DNA from: Flammula alnicola
Lineage: Eukaryota; Basidiomycota; Agaricomycetes; Agaricales; Strophariaceae
Length of the DNA stretch: 23,500 nt
Direction of reading: 5' to 3'
Assembly (NCBI GenBank): GCA_015499995.1
Contig: JADNRV010000589.1
Span: 1 to 23,500, forward strand
The notes under the pieces were generated by a model. It was not told the DNA's origin and did not search any database. It was given only the letters and a program-made list of their open reading frames with translations. The stretch's first letter is position 1; each line of letters begins with the position of its first letter. This document shows, piece after piece, positions 19,631 to 23,500 of the stretch. A program made the translations under genes and the position numbers.

Positions 19631-20696
19631 CTCGTCGCTCATATAGGTGCATTCATGTAGCTTCATTGTTCAAGTAGCCAGGGGATGTTTTAATGTTTGG
19701 TCTAATCTGTCAGTCTTTGAGATGTGTTGGCCCATCGACATGTATGATCATCTGGCACTGCGGCCCTGCCGACTACTAAGTCTTTGATGGTCAGCGCTCA
19801 GCAAGTTCACGGATTGGTCTACTTACCGTCTAAGTACTACTAAGCAACTACTAATGTAGTACGGTACGGAGCGAAAAAGAGGTCATTATCGCCCAACAAT
19901 TACAAGCATAGCCAAGCATACCATAACATCAAAACGGGTTTTCGCTTCATTAGCCGCGGGGATATCAATCTATCTCTTCGCCGACGTCTTTCAAGGCCTT
20001 GCACAAATTTCTGGAACTCGACGATTCTCCAAAATTACCAAGCCTACGGAAGATTTTTACCCGGCTCCTCAGTCCAACCGCGTCATCATAACTTTGTCAG
20101 TTGAAAGATTCAGAGACGGGAGGTTCCTAAATTTCTCACCAACTTCACATCTTCGACTTCTCCAACACCTAAACTCCTGGCTGCTCGTCATCAGCAATCG
20201 GTCATTGTCTCACGAGAGTCTTCTGACCTCGTCTCGTTGTCAAGCCGTCTCTCAGCCATGTGCCAGACTGGGGAATGTCTGACGATCTGCATCTGTAACT
20301 GGTCATTGAAAGTACCACTTTCAGGAATAATTTACCCATCCTCCGGATTTATCCTGTGCGAGCTCTAGTCCATATTCCTGCAAATCGTGGAACTATCACG
20401 CGACTCGCCATTTTTTGGACGAATATAGACTTGGCTCACCAACGTGAAGTCACCCATAAGCTCGCCTGTCAAATGTCGCGGAACGGAAATACCCCTCTGA
20501 ATCTACAACGTAGACAAAAACTAGTCATCTATCCGGTTTTCCAAGGACTTGGTCGATTTTAAAGGTTCTGAAGCCAATTTTTTCTCATGGGTTTGAGAAC
20601 GCGTGTAAATGCGCATATCAGGACCGTGAGACCACTTTAGCTCAACCCACTTTGATAAACTCATATCTGTACCTCTTGTCGTCTTTCCCACCTAAG
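19631..20696. other. Intergenic between the P450 copies
   Basis: No gene recognised; frames at 20094-20282 and 20356-20562 lack motifs. The first tens of bases after each P450 stop codon are weakly alike (an ATAGGT...GTAG-TT-ATTGTTCAA pattern), suggesting the duplicated unit ran slightly past the coding region. Confidence 0.4.
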
Positions 20697-23272
20697 ATGT
20701 ATATCATATTCATCCAAGCCCTCGTCCTGTATACATTATCCTGGGTTTTGTGGAGAATATTTCGACAGTTCTTCGCCAAGTCAGCTCTCGATAACATCCC
20801 AGGTCCATCTCCAAAATCGTTATGGAAAGGTACCATTCATTTAGCTCGTCTAATGAACTCTAGCTGACGGCACTTTACAAAGGCGCCTTCCCCCAGGTCT
20901 TCAACGTCAACGCCTGGGACTTCCACAGAGAAATGGCAGAAAAATGTATGGCGATCTCATAGTCAACAAGAAAGTCTAATATTGCTTTTAACAGATGGAA
21001 GTGTTATCAAGATCAAGGCACTGTTTGGTGTAAGCCCGTTGATGCTCGCTAGAGAAGTTCTTTCCTCAAAGTGGCGTCTAGGAAAACCAGTTATATGTCT
21101 TCGACCCAAGGCTATGCACCATATAGTTGTCAAGGTCAGTGAACCATCCACATTCTCCACAAACTCGCAGTTAATCTCGTCCAATATAACTCCAGGATCA
21201 ATACATATATGAAGAGACTTCGGGATTTATTGAGTGCGACTCGTCCTTGCAGCTCCAGACCGGAAAATAACTAACGCTCATCATTCTCAGAGGAAACAAG
21301 GTCACGCTAGGCCCTGGACTTCTCGGAACCCTTGGTAAGGTCCCGTCAGAACGAATACATCTGCGCTGGCGACTAACGGTGCTCCCAGGTGAACAACATC
21401 GCAAACAGCGAAAGATGTTAAACCCAGTATTTTCGATTGCGCATATGCGTGAAATGCGTACGTCCTCTTCGATGTTCAACAAGATAAATAATAAATACTT
21501 AATGTTTCCGTAGTTCCTACATTCTATACCGTGACCCGCAAGGTCCGTGACTCCTGTCCTTCTAGCAAATCTTTCTCAATGTTATGCTAGCTTCGGGATG
21601 CATTCGCTGCAAGGGTCACAAATGGGCCACAGGAGGTTCGTCCTTGTCAGGGACTAACTCTTGACGATACTCATTCTTTGTTTGTGGATAAAGATCGAGG
21701 TCTTATCTTGGATGACTCGAACTGCTCTCGAGCTGATAGGTCAAAGTGGTCTCGGATATTCGTTTGACCCATTGACAGACGATAGTGTACCGCACCCATA
21801 TAGTGTGTCGGCAAAGCTATTCCTGTATGTCTATATTTTTGTCTGTGAAAAATCCGTATATAATAATTGATGCTAATTGATGCGTCATCAGACATGTTTC
21901 TTTCAGGATGTTATTCCCTCGTACATATCTACTTTCGACTCTCGTCAAAATTGGGACCCCCAAGTTCCGACGTTTTCTCGTAAACGTTGTTCCATGGAAA
22001 TCGCTACATGAGCTTCGGGACATCGTAGACGTACTTCATGCCACCTCAGTCGAAATATATGAATCGAAGAAGAAGGCATTACGAGAAGGGGACGAAGCTG
22101 TAGCAAGGCAGATTGGACAAGGCAAGGACATTCTCAGTATTTTAAGTGCGTTTTGCTCTTTATTCTCGAATATTTTGCCCAACATTTGGCTTGGACTAGT
22201 GCGCGCAAATATGACAGCTTCAGACGAAGACACTTTAACCGAAGAAGAGTTATTAGGCCAAATGTCGTAGGTCCTAAATCGAACATCCTGTAGAGTTTTT
22301 TCATAACCCCATTTCCTAGCTCACTGACATTCGCCGCAATGGATACGACTTCTTCCGCGTTGGCACGCATATATTCCTCTTGTCAACGCACCAGGATGTT
22401 CAGGACAAGCTTCGTCAAGAAATAAGAGAGGCAAAGGAACAATACGGATCGGATTTACCCCACGATCAGCTGGTCTCTTTGCCATATCTCGATGCTGTTT
22501 GTCGAGAAACCCTGAGGCTGTAGTTCAACCAATAGTCTTACTTAATATCAATTAATCAATTTCGAATATTCAGCTATGCACCTGTGTCTGTCGTAACACG
22601 AACGTACGTCCCTGATTATCCCTATTTTCAATGGCCACTGATAATATTGTCAAAAGAACCCGACAGACGTCGTTCTTCCTCTATCCAAGCCTATCAAGGG
22701 AATAGATGGTCAGGAAATACACGAGATCCCTATTCCGAACAACACGAATGTCATCGTAGGATAATGGCAGCCAATCGCAACCCCGAAATCTGGGGACCGA
22801 CTCTTACGAATGGAAGCCCGAAAGATGGCTGAAGCCTCTCCCAGAGACGGTACCTTCTGCACATCTCCCAGGTATCTATTCGCACCTGTAAGGCCTTTGA
22901 TTTGATATAGATTAACTTGGAGTGACTTACCAGCTTATTGTTTAGCATGACGTTCCTCGGCGGTGGAAGGGCATGCATGTAAGTCGCTTCTTGACAATTA
23001 CCTCGTGGTCGCCTCTGAAATATGACAGTGGCTTCAAATTTTCTCAATTGGAAATGAGTCAATCCGTTTTTTCCTCCTGGCCAACCTTTTCTTATTCACG
23101 ATAAAAAAAATTCGTTTGCAGAGGTTGTGCTCTTGCTCTTGATAGACGCCTTCCGGTTCTCTCCTTCAGACAAGGAAATATTTTGGAATATGAGCGTAAT
23201 TGCAGTGCCTACCTTGGCGAAGAGCGGAAAACTACGCCTGAGCTCCCTCTCATCGTCGAGCGCGCAGCATAG
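20697..23272 (+). pseudogene. Cytochrome P450 monooxygenase, full length but with six small indels
   Basis: This heme-thiolate monooxygenase would be ER-anchored and act on a small molecule. Eighteen exons can be placed by GT-AG signals, the first at 20697-20829 and the last at 23122-23272. Parts in order are an N-terminal membrane anchor (YIIFIQALVLYTLSWVL), the hinge NIPGPSPKSLWKG, WDFHREMAEKYGSVIKI, GEQHRKQRKMLNPVFS (C-helix), LELIGQSGLGYSFDP, the I-helix FAAMDTTSSA, the ExxR helix CRETLRL, PERW, and the heme loop FLGGGRACIG with its Cys ligand. Indels needed to keep frame are -1 near 21107 (C run in FDP-KAMHH), +2 near 22370 (an ATATAT run), and -1 near 22666, 22760, 22798 and 23230. No nonsense substitution or lost splice site was seen. 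It resembles agaricomycete families such as CYP5150, but I cannot assign the family. It is a young pseudogene or carries sequencing errors. Confidence 0.87.
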
Positions 23273-23500
23273 CTCGTGTAATAGGTATGCCCCGTTTAAT
23301 GTGTAGTTTTGTTGAACCGTCGAACAATTCACCTTCGTCTCCCAGTGAATTCATCGAGAATATTTCTTAAAGGTTCTCGGGTTTGATGCATTTGTACATA
23401 GTATCCATTTGTGAATAATAACGCTTGCAATTGATTATTGAATAACGCTCCATACCATAGAGCGCAAGCGCATCTGGCCACTGATGCATTCCACTGCTTG
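23273..23500. other. 3' flank of the P450 gene
   Basis: Downstream sequence without a recognisable gene. A minus frame at 23096-23332 is a shadow over the last P450 exon. Confidence 0.5.

Overview
This window comes from a filamentous basidiomycete, most likely an agaricomycete. Genes are split by many short GT-AG introns of about 50-80 nt. The families present (FunK1 kinases, a GMC oxidoreductase, P450s, a secreted PEBP protein) are typical of mushroom-forming fungi. The organism is inferred from gene style and was not matched to any database.

Left block (1-10950). A repeat-scarred stretch (1-1335) is followed by a broken FunK1 protein kinase (+, copy A, 1336-2806). A second FunK1 copy lies in opposite orientation at 9550-10915 (copy B). 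With their 3' flanks the two copies form a roughly 1.65-kb inverted repeat (about 1395-3058 and 9263-10915). Between the arms are two intact, convergent chromatin genes. One is an Hst3/Hst4-like sirtuin deacetylase (+, 3760-6095, 3 exons, 703 aa). The other is an SRA-YDG (UHRF1-like) methyl-cytosine-reader protein (-, 9094-6667). I reconstructed the latter as 13 exons and 553 aa, with a 17-nt microexon and a GC-AG intron. No single reading frame reveals it.

Middle block (10950-13424). A decayed SAM-dependent methyltransferase remnant (+, 11181-11781) is followed by an intact secreted PEBP-family gene (+, 12627-13424, 4 exons, 207 aa).

Right block (15058-23272). A GMC oxidoreductase (+, 15058-17387, 10 exons) is interrupted by five single-base indels. 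A 5'-truncated cytochrome P450 3' fragment (+, 18990-19630) and a full-length relative of it (+, 20697-23272, 18 exons, six small indels) follow. Methyltransferase, GMC oxidase and two P450s on one strand look like the remains of a tailoring-enzyme neighbourhood, but no core biosynthetic gene is present.

Main themes. Two intact genes for histone deacetylation and methyl-DNA reading sit inside a kinase inverted duplication. The metabolic genes and kinase copy A carry mostly one-base indels, while the chromatin and PEBP genes are clean. Perfect short tandem duplications (6-60 nt) recur across the window. No CRISPR, rRNA or convincing tRNA was seen.
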